Assembly (NCBI GenBank): GCA_964573105.1
Contig: CAZNIS010000010.1
Span: forward strand, 1-64,000
Reading direction: 5' to 3'
Length of the DNA stretch: 64,000 bases
Source: CAKZSB01 sp964573105
GTDB taxonomy: Bacteria > Pseudomonadota > Gammaproteobacteria > Granulosicoccales > Granulosicoccaceae
Each line of letters begins with the position of its first letter. Position 1 is the first letter of the stretch. The translations under genes were made by a program, and so were the position numbers. Of the stretch, positions 17,798-26,994 are shown in pieces. The notes under the pieces were generated by a model. It had not been told where the DNA came from and made no database searches. It worked only from the letters and a program-made list of their open reading frames with translations.

Positions 17798-18754
17798 GTG
17801 ACTGAACAGGAAGTATTTAGCGAGCTTCAAGCGGCTTTGAGTCGCGCGGTGGTGGGTCAGCCAGTACTGGTTGAGCGCATGCTGATTGCTTTGTTGTCCG
17901 ATGGACATCTGTTGGTGCAGGGTGCCCCTGGTCTGGCCAAGACGCGTGCCGTCAGGACAATGGCCGGTTTAATCGACGCATCGTTCCAGCGGATTCAGTT
18001 TACGCCCGATCTGTTGCCGGCTGACATCACCGGCGGCGAGATTTTCCATGCCGACTCCGCCCGCTTTGAGTTCCTTCCCGGACCCATATTCCATTCGATC
18101 GTACTGGCCGATGAGATCAATCGCGCGCCAGCCAAAGTGCAGGCGGCACTGCTTGAGGGTATGGCGGAGCGACAGGTAACCGCTGGCGGCCAGACCCACG
18201 AACTGCCGGCGCTGTTTTTTGTCATGGCAACGCGCAATCCGATTGAGCAGGAGGGCACCTATCTCTTGCCTGAGGCGCAGCTCGATCGGTTTCTGATGCA
18301 GACCGACATCGACTACCCGGACATCAACATTGAGCGCGAGATTCTGCTGCTGGGTCGGGCCGAGGAGCAGGCAGCGCCGGTGCTTGCGCCAATACTCTCG
18401 GTGGCGCAGATATTCTCCGCTCGCCGCCAGATAGCCGATCAGCATATGAGTGAGGCGGTGCAGAACTACCTGTTGGCGCTGATTGTAGCGTCGCGTGACA
18501 CCACGCCCTACGGTTCCGCACTGGATCGCGAGATCGAGCACGGCGCCAGCCCGCGGGCGACGATGGCGCTGGATCGATGCAGCCGGGCACGCGCCTGGCT
18601 GCAGGGGCGAGACTATGTCACGCCAGATGATGTGCAGGCGCTTGCCCACGATTGTTTGCGGCATCGAGTGGTACCGGCAATGGCCGCACAGGCGCGTGGC
18701 GTCAGCAGCGATGCGATCATCGATGATTTATTGAATCTGGTGCCGGTAACCTGA
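17798..18754 (+). CDS. MoxR-family AAA+ ATPase
   Basis: A 318-residue AAA+ chaperone-like ATPase that partners with VWA-domain proteins to insert metals or remodel complexes. Walker A is GAPGLAKT (about residues 42-49), Walker B is IVLADEINRAP, sensor 1 is FVMATRNPIEQEGTY, and the lid domain holds sensor 2 (HGASPRATMAL). A GTG start at 17798 follows an excellent GGAGGAAA ribosome site. It is the first gene of six same-strand genes linked by overlaps of 1-8 nt. The stop overlaps the next ATG by one base (TGATG). Confidence 0.95.
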   Translation: MTEQEVFSELQAALSRAVVGQPVLVERMLIALLSDGHLLVQGAPGLAKTRAVRTMAGLIDASFQRIQFTPDLLPADITGGEIFHADSARFEFLPGPIFHSIVLADEINRAPAKVQAALLEGMAERQVTAGGQTHELPALFFVMATRNPIEQEGTYLLPEAQLDRFLMQTDIDYPDINIEREILLLGRAEEQAAPVLAPILSVAQIFSARRQIADQHMSEAVQNYLLALIVASRDTTPYGSALDREIEHGASPRATMALDRCSRARAWLQGRDYVTPDDVQALAHDCLRHRVVPAMAAQARGVSSDAIIDDLLNLVPVT

Positions 18755-19680
18755 TGGAGGGCAGCACAAGTGATGCGCCCAGAGGTATCTATGCTTGCTC
18801 GCAGCAATTGATCGACTGGCGCCATGTGGTGCGTCGACTCCAGACTGTCGACTCCTTGCAATCCCTGTTTGAGTTACCCGGGCGTCGCCAGTCAGATCGG
18901 GCCGGGAACAGTACCGAGTTTCGCGAAATTCGCCACTGGCAACCCGGCGACAATCCGCGTTCGATCGACTGGCGTGTCAGCGCACGACGCGCCGATCTGA
19001 TGGTGCGGCAATACCAGGACACCCGTGAGTGTCCGTTGTATCTGATCGTCGATCAGCGTGCCCGTATGTTTTTTGGCTCAACGGATCGATTCAAGTCGGT
19101 CACTGCTCTGGATATCGCCGCAATACTGAGCTGGCTTGCGCACACAGATGATGATCGGGTCGGCGGCCAGGTGTTCGGCGTCGAGCCTGCTCAATGGCGT
19201 TGTTCCAAGGGCAAGCAACGGCTGCTGCAATGGCTGCAACAGCTGGTTCAAAGCAATCTGCAGCTGGATGCCGGCTGTCGGGATGCGAATGATATCGACG
19301 CGGGTATCAGGACCGCGATTGCAGCCGCACCCGTTGGAGCGCGCGTGGCATTCATAAGCGACTTTGGCCAGCGCTCACCGCACACCCTCGGTTTGCTGTC
19401 GCAATTGGCCGCGACAACCAGACTGGCGTTATTCGCCGTCAGTGATCCACTGGAGCGGGCGCTCTCGCTGCGCGGCAGACTGGGTGTGAGCAATGGGCGA
19501 CAGAAAACATCGATCTGGTTTGATCGCTCGCTGCGGCGACAGCTTCGACAGGCGAGCGAGGCGTCTGATGTGCAGCTTAACCAATGGTGTGAAGATTCAG
19601 GTGTAAGACTGCATCGACTGTCGACCGCCGATCGTGCCGATGAGGGGATCATCACCGCCCGGCAAGGGCGCACCGGGTGA
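18754..19680 (+). CDS. DUF58-domain protein
   Basis: A 308-residue protein with the DUF58 signature in the form TEFREIRHWQPGDNPRSIDW, followed by RVSARRADLMVRQY. The C-terminal part resembles a degenerate von Willebrand A fold (LIVDQRARM, FISDFGQRSP). DUF58 proteins nearly always follow moxR in this operon type; their biochemical role is unsettled. The ATG overlaps the moxR stop and the gene ends in a 4-nt overlap (GTGA) with the next, so translational coupling is likely. No membrane segment is evident, unlike many DUF58 proteins that carry two N-terminal helices. Confidence 0.9.
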   Translation: MEGSTSDAPRGIYACSQQLIDWRHVVRRLQTVDSLQSLFELPGRRQSDRAGNSTEFREIRHWQPGDNPRSIDWRVSARRADLMVRQYQDTRECPLYLIVDQRARMFFGSTDRFKSVTALDIAAILSWLAHTDDDRVGGQVFGVEPAQWRCSKGKQRLLQWLQQLVQSNLQLDAGCRDANDIDAGIRTAIAAAPVGARVAFISDFGQRSPHTLGLLSQLAATTRLALFAVSDPLERALSLRGRLGVSNGRQKTSIWFDRSLRRQLRQASEASDVQLNQWCEDSGVRLHRLSTADRADEGIITARQGRTG

Positions 19681-20159
19681 GCGAGCGGCAACTTGAGCTC
19701 GCGCAACAACTGCGCGCCCTGCATCTGCCAGAGCCTGTCGGTTTCTGGCCACTGGCGCCGGGCTGGTGGATACTCGCAGCCTTACTATTGCTGGGCGCAG
19801 GCTATGGGCTGCTATCGCTGCTGCGGCACCGGCGACGACGCAGCCTGGCGGGCCAGTGTGAGCAATTGTTGTTGCGGGCCTATTCCAACTGGCAAAGCAG
19901 CGGCACCACCGACGATTATCTGCTCGAGCTTGCCAGTGTGCTCAGACGGGTGGCGCTGGCGAAAGATCAACGCGCGCAAGTCGCCCGCCTGAGCGGTGTG
20001 GAATGGACGCAGTGGCTTGTGCAGGCGTCGGCCAATCCGTTGCAGGACGCCTCGCGCCAGATGCTTGCGTCGGGGCTGTACCAACCTTCAGTGGCAGAAC
20101 TGGATGTATCCGCGTTGCATCGCGATCTACTGCGCTGGGCGCGAGGACTCCATGCTTGA
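19677..20159 (+). CDS. DUF4381 membrane protein
   Basis: A 160-residue protein with one transmembrane helix at about residues 27-48 (APGWWILAALLLLGAGYGLL) followed by a basic stop-transfer stretch (RHRRRR). The rest is a soluble helical domain with YLLELASVLRRVALAKDQRA and LSGVEWTQWL, typical of DUF4381. Its presence between DUF58 and BatA is the usual gammaproteobacterial order. The GTG start overlaps the upstream stop by 4 nt, and the 3' end overlaps batA by 8 nt. The function in the complex is unknown. Confidence 0.88.
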   Translation: MSERQLELAQQLRALHLPEPVGFWPLAPGWWILAALLLLGAGYGLLSLLRHRRRRSLAGQCEQLLLRAYSNWQSSGTTDDYLLELASVLRRVALAKDQRAQVARLSGVEWTQWLVQASANPLQDASRQMLASGLYQPSVAELDVSALHRDLLRWARGLHA

Positions 20160-21120
20160 CTGGGTCTGGCCCTGGGCGTTCACACTGCTGCCTTTGCCAC
20201 TACTGGCGCGCTATCTGATGCGTCCGGCGACCGACAACACCCTCAGTCTGCGGGTGCCTTTTTACGACAGTCTCAACACCGGGCAGATCGCGCGGCCGCG
20301 CCGTGACTGGCAATCGCCGCTGCTGGCGTCCATCGTTTGGCTGGGCCTCGTCGCCGCCTGTGCGCGACCGGTCTGGTACGGTGCTGTCCGTGAAATGCCG
20401 ACAGGCGGGCGCGATCTGCTGCTGGCTATTGATCTGTCCGACAGTATGCGCATTCAGGACATGCGCGACGCTACCCGTCTGGTTACCCGGATGGAGGCGA
20501 TCAAACGTGTGGCGGCCGAGTTTATCGAGCGTCGTCGAGGTGATCGTCTGGGACTGATACTGTTTGGGCAGCGTAGCTATTTGCAGACCCCGTTGACGTT
20601 CGATCGCCGTTCAGTTGCCCTGCAGTTAAGTGAGACGTTGCCGGGGTTTGCCGGGTCATCTACCGCGATTGGCGATGCGATCGGACAGGCCATTGTGCAA
20701 TTGCGCGACAGACCCGCCGAAAGCCGGGTGCTGGTACTGATGACGGACGGGTCGAACACTTTTGGCAGCGAGCCGCTAGCGGCGGGCGCGATCGCCAAGG
20801 AGGCGGGGATCCGCATCCACACCATCGGCGTCGGTGCGCAAACGCTGCGTGTGGTCGACGTGGAGGGGCGCGAGCAGGAGATCGATCCATCGCGCGATCT
20901 GGATGAAAACACATTGCAGCAAATCGCCGAAATGACCGGAGGACAGTATTTTCGTGCGCGCGATCCGGCCGAGATGGCATCGATCTACGCCGCTGTCGAT
21001 GAACTGGAACCCACCCCCGAGCCGCGTTTGATTCGGCCGCAAATGAGTTTGTTTCACTGGCCGCTTGGGGTGGCGTTGTTGGCTTTGGCTGTTGTGCTTG
21101 TGCGTGCGCGGTATCGCTAG
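20152..21120 (+). CDS. VWA-domain membrane protein, BatA-like
   Basis: A 322-residue inner-membrane protein: helices near residues 4-22 and 53-73, a periplasmic or cytosolic von Willebrand A domain at about 85-285, and a C-terminal helix (FHWPLGVALLALAVVLV). The metal-ion-dependent adhesion site is intact: DLSDS (Asp94, Ser96, Ser98), followed downstream by LMTDGSNTFG. BatA/BatB proteins were named from the Bacteroides aerotolerance operon and form complexes. ATG 20152 has GAGGAC upstream and lies inside the end of the DUF4381 gene. The reading frame is open further upstream, but those codons belong to the preceding gene in another frame. Confidence 0.9.
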   Translation: MLDWVWPWAFTLLPLPLLARYLMRPATDNTLSLRVPFYDSLNTGQIARPRRDWQSPLLASIVWLGLVAACARPVWYGAVREMPTGGRDLLLAIDLSDSMRIQDMRDATRLVTRMEAIKRVAAEFIERRRGDRLGLILFGQRSYLQTPLTFDRRSVALQLSETLPGFAGSSTAIGDAIGQAIVQLRDRPAESRVLVLMTDGSNTFGSEPLAAGAIAKEAGIRIHTIGVGAQTLRVVDVEGREQEIDPSRDLDENTLQQIAEMTGGQYFRARDPAEMASIYAAVDELEPTPEPRLIRPQMSLFHWPLGVALLALAVVLVRARYR

Positions 21121-21122
21121 TG

Positions 21123-22952
21123 ATGCAGATCTTTAACGACTTCCAGTTCCTGCGGCCGCTGTGGCTTTTAATGATTGCGCTGCAACTGGTGTTGGCGTAC
21201 GCGTGGTCAAGATTTGCACCGGTAAGTGGCTGGTCGCGCTATATCGCGGCCGACAAAATCCGCTATCTGCAGGTAGCGCAGAGTGACGGGCACAATCACA
21301 CCACACCGCTGTTGCATGTGGCTGCGATTCTTGGCTGGCTTGCCCTGGCAGGCCCCAGTTTTACGCAACTTGACTCATCGGCGGGCACTGAGCGCCAGCC
21401 GTTGATTGTACTGATGGATCTGTCACCATCCATGCTCGCAACCGATATCAGCCCCAGTCGTATTGAACTTGCGCGACTTAAACTCATCGATTTTCTTCGC
21501 GCGCGCGCGGGGCTTGATATCGGCCTGGTCGTCTATGCCGGCGGTGCGCATCGGGTGGCGCCATTGACCGATGACCCTGGCACCATTGAAGCGCTGGTCC
21601 CGGTGCTTGAGCCGTCGATTATGCCGCGCCAGGGCAGCAATCCGCTGGCCGCCGTTGAAATCGCACTCCAGATGTTTGAGGGTGCCGGCGTTGAGCGCGG
21701 CGAGCTACTGCTGGTCTCTGATGGTATCGACGCTGACAGTGCGCAGGCCATCGCCACACGGCTGGACTCGCGCTGGCGATTGTCGGTGCTTGCGATTGGT
21801 GTTGACGAACGCGTATCTGTACCCATGGCGCAGGGTGGCTACCTGCGCGACGAAAACGGCGCGACTGTGCTCGTTGAACTGACGCATCAGCGTCTGCAAC
21901 AACTGGCGCAAACAACGGGCGGCCAGTACGCAGAGCTGACCGTCGACGACACTGATCTGATTAAACTCTCCAAACGGCAGGAGGCCTGGTTTTCGTCCGC
22001 TGGTGCAACGCGCGCGGGCGATTTTGATCGACGCCATGATGTCGGTTACTGGCTAATTGTGCTGATGCTGCCTATCGTCCTTTTGATCTTTCGGACGAAT
22101 CAATTCTGGGTCGTCGCGATCGTGCTGGCACTGCCGCTGCACGGGCGTGCCGCTGACTGGCAGGGGCTTTGGTTCAGCGATGATCAACACGCTGCCAGGG
22201 CGTTACAAGAAGGTGACGCGGCCACTGCCAGTACGCTGTTTCGTCACCCGGAGTGGCGTGCAGTGGCGCATTATAAAAACGGAAACTTCGCTGCAGCGGC
22301 AGAGCTTTTTGCCCGCTCCAGTACCGCTGACGGGTTCTATAACCTTGGCAACGCGCTGGCGATGAGTGGCGAGCTGGCAGCGGCGATTCGCGCCTATCAG
22401 CAAAGTCTCGTACTGGCGCCTGACAACGAGGATGCATTACACAATCTGCAGCTGGTGCAGGGCCTGCAAGAGGCGGCCGCGGACGATGAGAATCAAAGGC
22501 GCCAAAGTGCCGGTAACGACGAGGGTGAGCAGCCGGCGCAGCAGGCCGAATCCGATCCGCCGCCGGCACAGCAACGTGCATCTGATTCCCGTCAGCAGCG
22601 CGTCGGCGGTGCGACGGGTCAGGGTCAGTCACTGGCGCAACACGCGCTGGAGGCCGGCGGACAGAGCGGCAATCGACCCGCGCAACCTGGCGATGAGATT
22701 GCGGAAGAACCCGCTGGTGATGCGCAAGCGGTGCAGGCCCCGCCGATTGACGCGGGAGCGCTTGAACAGGGGCGGGCTGCCAGTGATCTCGTGGCGGCAC
22801 ATGAAAAAAACGACAATGCGGTGCTGAATCCCTACAGTGAGCAGTGGTTGAGGGAGTTGCCCCAGGACCCGGGTGGTTATCTCAGACGCAAGTTTCACTA
22901 CGAGGCACAATTGCGTGCGCAGGATGGTCCCGCGGGCGTGGTGAACTACTAA
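21123..22952 (+). CDS. VWA-domain protein with C-terminal TPR region (BatB-BatC-like fusion)
   Basis: A 609-residue protein. Residues 1-330 repeat the BatA plan: N-terminal helices, a VWA domain with the DLSPS metal site, and a helix near 305-325. A second hydrophobic segment is followed by a TPR region (about 345-445) with GFYNLGNALAMSGELAAAIR and AYQQSLVLAPDNEDALHNLQ. A 130-residue Gln/Ala/Asp-rich low-complexity linker follows, then a conserved-looking tail (NPYSEQWLRELPQDPGGYLR). This combines what are separate BatB and BatC genes in Bacteroides. GTG 21120 directly precedes ATG 21123; either could start. It overlaps the next gene by 1 nt (TAATG). Confidence 0.9.
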   Translation: MQIFNDFQFLRPLWLLMIALQLVLAYAWSRFAPVSGWSRYIAADKIRYLQVAQSDGHNHTTPLLHVAAILGWLALAGPSFTQLDSSAGTERQPLIVLMDLSPSMLATDISPSRIELARLKLIDFLRARAGLDIGLVVYAGGAHRVAPLTDDPGTIEALVPVLEPSIMPRQGSNPLAAVEIALQMFEGAGVERGELLLVSDGIDADSAQAIATRLDSRWRLSVLAIGVDERVSVPMAQGGYLRDENGATVLVELTHQRLQQLAQTTGGQYAELTVDDTDLIKLSKRQEAWFSSAGATRAGDFDRRHDVGYWLIVLMLPIVLLIFRTNQFWVVAIVLALPLHGRAADWQGLWFSDDQHAARALQEGDAATASTLFRHPEWRAVAHYKNGNFAAAAELFARSSTADGFYNLGNALAMSGELAAAIRAYQQSLVLAPDNEDALHNLQLVQGLQEAAADDENQRRQSAGNDEGEQPAQQAESDPPPAQQRASDSRQQRVGGATGQGQSLAQHALEAGGQSGNRPAQPGDEIAEEPAGDAQAVQAPPIDAGALEQGRAASDLVAAHEKNDNAVLNPYSEQWLRELPQDPGGYLRRKFHYEAQLRAQDGPAGVVNY

Positions 22953-24247
22953 TGCGCGCGGGCCTGCCTTGCATAGCCACACGATGCTGCATTCAGATGC
23001 TGGTCTGTATCGCCGGCCTGTATTCCGGGATGGTCGCCGCTGAGCTGCAGATTTCGGTGCAGGCCGATCGCACACGTGCCTTTGTCAATCAGCAGATACT
23101 ACTGACTGTGCAAGTCGAGGCGCCTGCCGACGCGTTCAGTGTGACCGGCGATAAGCTTGAGATTGTCGATGCGCGTCTGCAGCCGGTCGATCGAGCCGAG
23201 CGACAGCGCGCGGTCGATGGCGAATCCTATCAGCAGACGACGACAGTTTACGCGCTGTTTGTACCGACGCCCGGCACAGTGCGCGTGCCAGCGCTGACCT
23301 ATCGCGCGCGTTTGCCGGTGCCGTTGCTGGAAGACGGCACTCGGGCGTCCGGCGGCAATCCGCGCATCAGCGCGAGCAGCGAAGCGCTTGCCATCGAAAT
23401 CGAGCCAGCGCCGGCGGATGAGCGCGTCTGGTTTGCCGCAAGTGAAGTAAAGATTGAATCTGCCTGGCAGCAGACGGCCGGGGAAATGATCGTTGGCGAA
23501 CCGTTCGTTCGCGAGATTACCGTCAGCGCATCCGGTCAGTATGCCGCCGCTATTCCGCCGATCGACATCCCTGTTGACGCCTCGCTGCGCAGTTATCCAT
23601 CGATTGCAAACTACACCGAAAGCGAAGATGCCAGTGGGCTGACCGGCCGGCAGCGTCAGTCGATCACCTATCTGGCCACACAGGCAGGCTCTGTTGAGTT
23701 ACCGGCGTGGACGCTCGACTGGTGGGATACCAACGAGCAGATCTGGCGCGTCGCTCACGCACCAGCCGAAACGATTGAGGTTCAAGCGGCGGCCAACGCT
23801 GGTTTGTCGCACTGGTATCCGCGGTTGCTGGGGGCGCTGGCGTTGTTATCCGCATTGCTGCTGATCACCGTGATTGTGCTGTGGCGACGGCTGCGATCAC
23901 TGCGTTCCGCAACGACTGCAAAGACATCCGCTAACTGCGAAGCACAGCGTTGGCGGCAAATGCGCCGGCGCTTACGCACTTCCAGTGCAGCTGACATTCG
24001 CGCCGCGATTCTGGCCTGGGCCTCGGCGCGACAGCCGGGTATTGTCAGGCTGGAGGAGCTTGCCATCGAGCATCCCGATCTTGCGCCTGGGCTGCAGCGG
24101 CTTGACGCTGTACTGTACGGTGCCAGTGATGGTTCCCTGTCAGTAGCTGATCGACGTGATCTTGCACTCGCGTTGAAACGTGTGCGCCGGCGGCGACGAC
24201 CCCGGGGCGCACCCGCAGCGCTGCCGGCACTCTATCCGCAATCCTGA
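22952..24247 (+). CDS. BatD-like periplasmic membrane protein
   Basis: A 431-residue protein with an N-terminal signal segment (about residues 1-30, ending GMVAAEL), a beta-rich periplasmic region beginning LQISVQADRTRAFVNQQILL that resembles the BatD/oxygen-tolerance family, a single membrane helix at about 293-315 (LLGALALLSALLLITVIVLW), and a basic cytosolic tail (VRRRRRPRG). It ends the six-gene operon. In the Bacteroides operon, BatD is suggested to act with BatA/B at the membrane. The start ATG overlaps the previous stop codon by one base. Confidence 0.85.
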   Translation: MRAGLPCIATRCCIQMLVCIAGLYSGMVAAELQISVQADRTRAFVNQQILLTVQVEAPADAFSVTGDKLEIVDARLQPVDRAERQRAVDGESYQQTTTVYALFVPTPGTVRVPALTYRARLPVPLLEDGTRASGGNPRISASSEALAIEIEPAPADERVWFAASEVKIESAWQQTAGEMIVGEPFVREITVSASGQYAAAIPPIDIPVDASLRSYPSIANYTESEDASGLTGRQRQSITYLATQAGSVELPAWTLDWWDTNEQIWRVAHAPAETIEVQAAANAGLSHWYPRLLGALALLSALLLITVIVLWRRLRSLRSATTAKTSANCEAQRWRQMRRRLRTSSAADIRAAILAWASARQPGIVRLEELAIEHPDLAPGLQRLDAVLYGASDGSLSVADRRDLALALKRVRRRRRPRGAPAALPALYPQS

Positions 24248-24372
24248 AGCAGGCCTGGCTGGACTCGATATTTCGCCGCACAGGTACTGACCCACAATCG
24301 CGCTAATCAACTATCGTTTTGGGTATAGATCTATTCTGATCGATCCATCTATTCCAACGTTGGGAGCGCGAC

Positions 24373-25335
24373 GTGAACCGACCCTCAATATTCGTTACCC
24401 GGCCAATGCCTGATACGGTGATTGCAGCGCTTGGCAGCCGCTTTGAGCTGACGGTTCGCGAACAAAACACCGCACTTGGCGCGCCCGAATTGCGGGATTT
24501 GATGCAGGCCTACGATGCACTGTTGCCGACGCTGGGTGACCGCTTTACCGCCGATGCATTTGTGGCGGGGGCGCGCTGCCGACTGCTGGCGAATTTCGGT
24601 GTCGGCTACAGTCATATCGACGTTGATGCGGCAGCGGCGGCTGGCGTGGTGGTCAGTAACACGCCCGGTGCGGTCACCGACGCAACTGCCGATATCGCCA
24701 CCATGTTGATGTTAATGGCCTGTCGGCGTGCCAGCGAAGGTGAAAAACTGGTGCGTGATGGCCAGTGGGACGGCTGGCATCCAACGCAGTTGCTCGGCCA
24801 GCACGTCAGCGGCAAGACGCTGGGCGTGATCGGTATGGGGCGGATTGGCAAGGCAGTGGCTCGGCGTGCGCACTTCGGCTTTGGCATGTCAGTGGTGTTT
24901 TACAATCGATCAAAGGTGGCCGATCCGACTGTGCCCGGAGCGCGACAACTCGATTCCATCATCGACGTACTCAAAACGGCCGATGTGGTGCAACTGTGTG
25001 TGCCTGGTGGCGATCAAACGCGGCATCTCATTGCTGCGGCCGAGCTCTCGGCCATGGCGCCACACGCGGTGATCGTCAATACAGCCAGGGGAGAGGTGAT
25101 TGATGAGCAGGCGCTAATCGAAGCGTTGACCGCGAGGCAGATTCATGCCGCCGGTCTGGATGTCTACGAGCACGAACCGGCGGTGCCGCAAGCGTTGCGG
25201 CAACTGACCAATGTGACGCTGTTGCCGCACCTGGGCACCTCGTCGCTGGAGGTGCGAGAATCCATGGGGTTGATGGCGGTTGAGAATCTGATCGCCTTCT
25301 TCAATGACGAAGCAGTGCCTAACCGGGTTAACTGA
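24373..25335 (+). CDS. D-isomer-specific 2-hydroxyacid dehydrogenase (glyoxylate/hydroxypyruvate reductase-like)
   Basis: A 320-residue NAD(P)-dependent dehydrogenase. The substrate domain contains LANFGVGYSHIDVDAA; the Rossmann motif is GVIGMGRIGKAVARR. Catalytic residues are all visible: Arg in VNTARGEVID, Glu in DVYEHEP and His in LLPHLGTSS. Length and pattern fit glyoxylate/hydroxypyruvate reductase or a related 2-ketoacid reductase, so the gene symbol is left blank. The GTG at 24373 has GGGAG at 24362-24366. It converges with matB, 32 nt apart; an Arg after the second Rossmann strand (NRSKVADP) suggests NADPH, but only weakly. Confidence 0.9.
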   Translation: MNRPSIFVTRPMPDTVIAALGSRFELTVREQNTALGAPELRDLMQAYDALLPTLGDRFTADAFVAGARCRLLANFGVGYSHIDVDAAAAAGVVVSNTPGAVTDATADIATMLMLMACRRASEGEKLVRDGQWDGWHPTQLLGQHVSGKTLGVIGMGRIGKAVARRAHFGFGMSVVFYNRSKVADPTVPGARQLDSIIDVLKTADVVQLCVPGGDQTRHLIAAAELSAMAPHAVIVNTARGEVIDEQALIEALTARQIHAAGLDVYEHEPAVPQALRQLTNVTLLPHLGTSSLEVRESMGLMAVENLIAFFNDEAVPNRVN

Positions 25336-25367
25336 GTGTATCGATCGCAGGTGACGTTCAGGCCTGT

Positions 25368-26870
25368 TTAAAAGACGTCGGCGTGCTGCTCACGCAGTAC
25401 GTTTTTCTGCACTTTCCCCATCGCGTTGCGCGGCAATTCATCGATAATAAAGTAGCGTTTCGGCTGTTTGAATTTCGCCAGCTGATCGGCGACGTTTGCC
25501 TGAATTTGCTCAAGATCGATCTCGCCGTTTGCGACCAGCAGCGCGACCACGCCTTCGCCGAAGTCCGGGTGCGGCGCGCCGATCACGGCTGATTCCAGCA
25601 CACCGGGTTGATCGTCCAGCAGCAGTTCTATCTCCTTCGGGTAAATATTAAAGCCACCCGATATCACCAGATCCTTGTTGCGCCCGACGATGTGCACGTA
25701 GCCGTCCTCGTCGATACGGCCTAAATCGCCAGTGATTAGATAACCGTTGGCGCGCAGGTCCTCGGCTGTTTTGTCGGGCATACGCCAATAGCCCTTGAAC
25801 ACATTCGGGCCGCTGACTTCGATCATGCCGACTTCGCCGCGCGCGACGGGTGCGCCGCTCTCGGGGTCACATACTTTCAGCGACACACCGGGCAGGGGAA
25901 AGCCAACCGTACCGGCTCTGCGCTCGCCATCGTACGGGTTTGATGTGTTCATGTTGGTTTCGGTCATGCCGTAGCGCTCGAGGATACGGTGCCCGGTGCG
26001 CGCCTCAAATGCCTCGTGCGTTTCGGCCAATAATGGCGCGCTGCCCGAGATAAACAATCGCATGTGCGCGCTGCGCTCGCGATCAAAGCGATCGTCATCG
26101 AGCAGCCGCGTATAAAAAGTGGGCACGCCCATCATTGATGTGCTGGCGGGCATCTGTTCAATCATGTCGTCGATCTTGAACGAGGGCAGATAAATCATCG
26201 AGGCACCGGCGAGCAGCGTCACGTTGCTGGCGACGAACAAACCGTGGGTGTGGTAGATCGGCAGTGCGTGCAGCAAAACATCGTTGCGGTCAAACCGCCA
26301 GTAGTCAACCAGAGTTTGCGCGTTCGACAGCAGATTGTTGTGCGTCATCATCGCGCCCTTGGAGCGACCAGTGGTGCCCGAGGTATAGAGAATCGCGGCC
26401 AGATCATCCGGCGCGCGCGGCACCGCTTCGACACTGCCCGGTTGAGACGCCGCGTCATCGATAATCGTGCCGCGGCCATCGGCATTAAGTGTGCGGATGC
26501 CTGCCCCAACCCTTTCGGCCGCTGGCTCCAGCGAGTCGCTGGCGGCAGCGTCGCAGATGACCATTTTCGGCTCGGCATCGTCGATAAAGTAACCCACTTC
26601 AGCGGCGGTGTAGGCGGTATTTAACGGCAGGTAGACGGCGCCGCATTGCACACAGGCGGCGTACAGGGCAAGCGCCTGCGCGGACTTGTGCACCTGCACT
26701 GCAACCCGGTCGCCCGGTTGCACGCCTGCCGCCACCAGTGCGCCGGCCAGTTGAGACGCCAGCGCAAGAAATTCCTGGTAGGAGTAACCACGTTGCTCAG
26801 GCAGTCGCAGGAAGTGATCGGCGTTGTTCAGATGCGGCTTGAACAGCGCATCGTAAAGCACATTGGGCAT
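25368..26870 (-). CDS. matB: Malonyl-CoA synthetase
   Basis: MatB joins malonate and CoA using ATP, forming malonyl-CoA via malonyl-AMP. The 500-residue protein follows rhizobial MatB closely: GDRVAVQVHKSAQALALYAA, AVYLPLNTAYT, the P-loop LYTSGTTGRSKGAMMTHNNL, ALPIYHTHGLFVA, LERYGMTETNMNTSNPY, and the C-terminal PRNAMGKVQKN with the catalytic Lys. The MTETNMNTSNPY block is much more typical of malonyl/methylmalonyl-CoA synthetases than of general acyl-CoA ligases. No malonyl-CoA decarboxylase (matA) or malonate transporter is adjacent, so the malonyl-CoA may go to fatty acid synthesis or be decarboxylated by an enzyme encoded elsewhere. Confidence 0.92.
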   Translation of the reverse strand: MPNVLYDALFKPHLNNADHFLRLPEQRGYSYQEFLALASQLAGALVAAGVQPGDRVAVQVHKSAQALALYAACVQCGAVYLPLNTAYTAAEVGYFIDDAEPKMVICDAAASDSLEPAAERVGAGIRTLNADGRGTIIDDAASQPGSVEAVPRAPDDLAAILYTSGTTGRSKGAMMTHNNLLSNAQTLVDYWRFDRNDVLLHALPIYHTHGLFVASNVTLLAGASMIYLPSFKIDDMIEQMPASTSMMGVPTFYTRLLDDDRFDRERSAHMRLFISGSAPLLAETHEAFEARTGHRILERYGMTETNMNTSNPYDGERRAGTVGFPLPGVSLKVCDPESGAPVARGEVGMIEVSGPNVFKGYWRMPDKTAEDLRANGYLITGDLGRIDEDGYVHIVGRNKDLVISGGFNIYPKEIELLLDDQPGVLESAVIGAPHPDFGEGVVALLVANGEIDLEQIQANVADQLAKFKQPKRYFIIDELPRNAMGKVQKNVLREQHADVF

Positions 26871-26952
26871 CGTGGGTCCGGCGGCTAAATGGTAACGCTA
26901 TTGTATCGCCTCGAACGTTTGCCGGCACGCGGTGCGTGTCTGGAAAGGAGCG

Positions 26953-26983
26953 CGCACCGGCCGACAAGCTTTGGGCCGGTGCG
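26953..26983 (-). terminator. Strong inverted repeat downstream of SH3b gene
   Basis: CGCACCGGCC and GGCCGGTGCG form a perfect 10-bp stem around an 11-nt loop, 12 nt beyond the stop of the minus-strand SH3b gene and 83 nt upstream of matB. There is no T-run on either strand, so it may end transcription weakly, protect a 3' end, or be an operator. Confidence 0.45.
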
Positions 26984-26994
26984 GGTGCGCGGGT

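Noticed and set aside
17798..24247. MoxR/VWA operon as a novel ternary defence or conflict system
   Set aside because: The order MoxR-DUF58-DUF4381-BatA-BatB-BatD is a common housekeeping-type operon in gammaproteobacteria, without effector domains.
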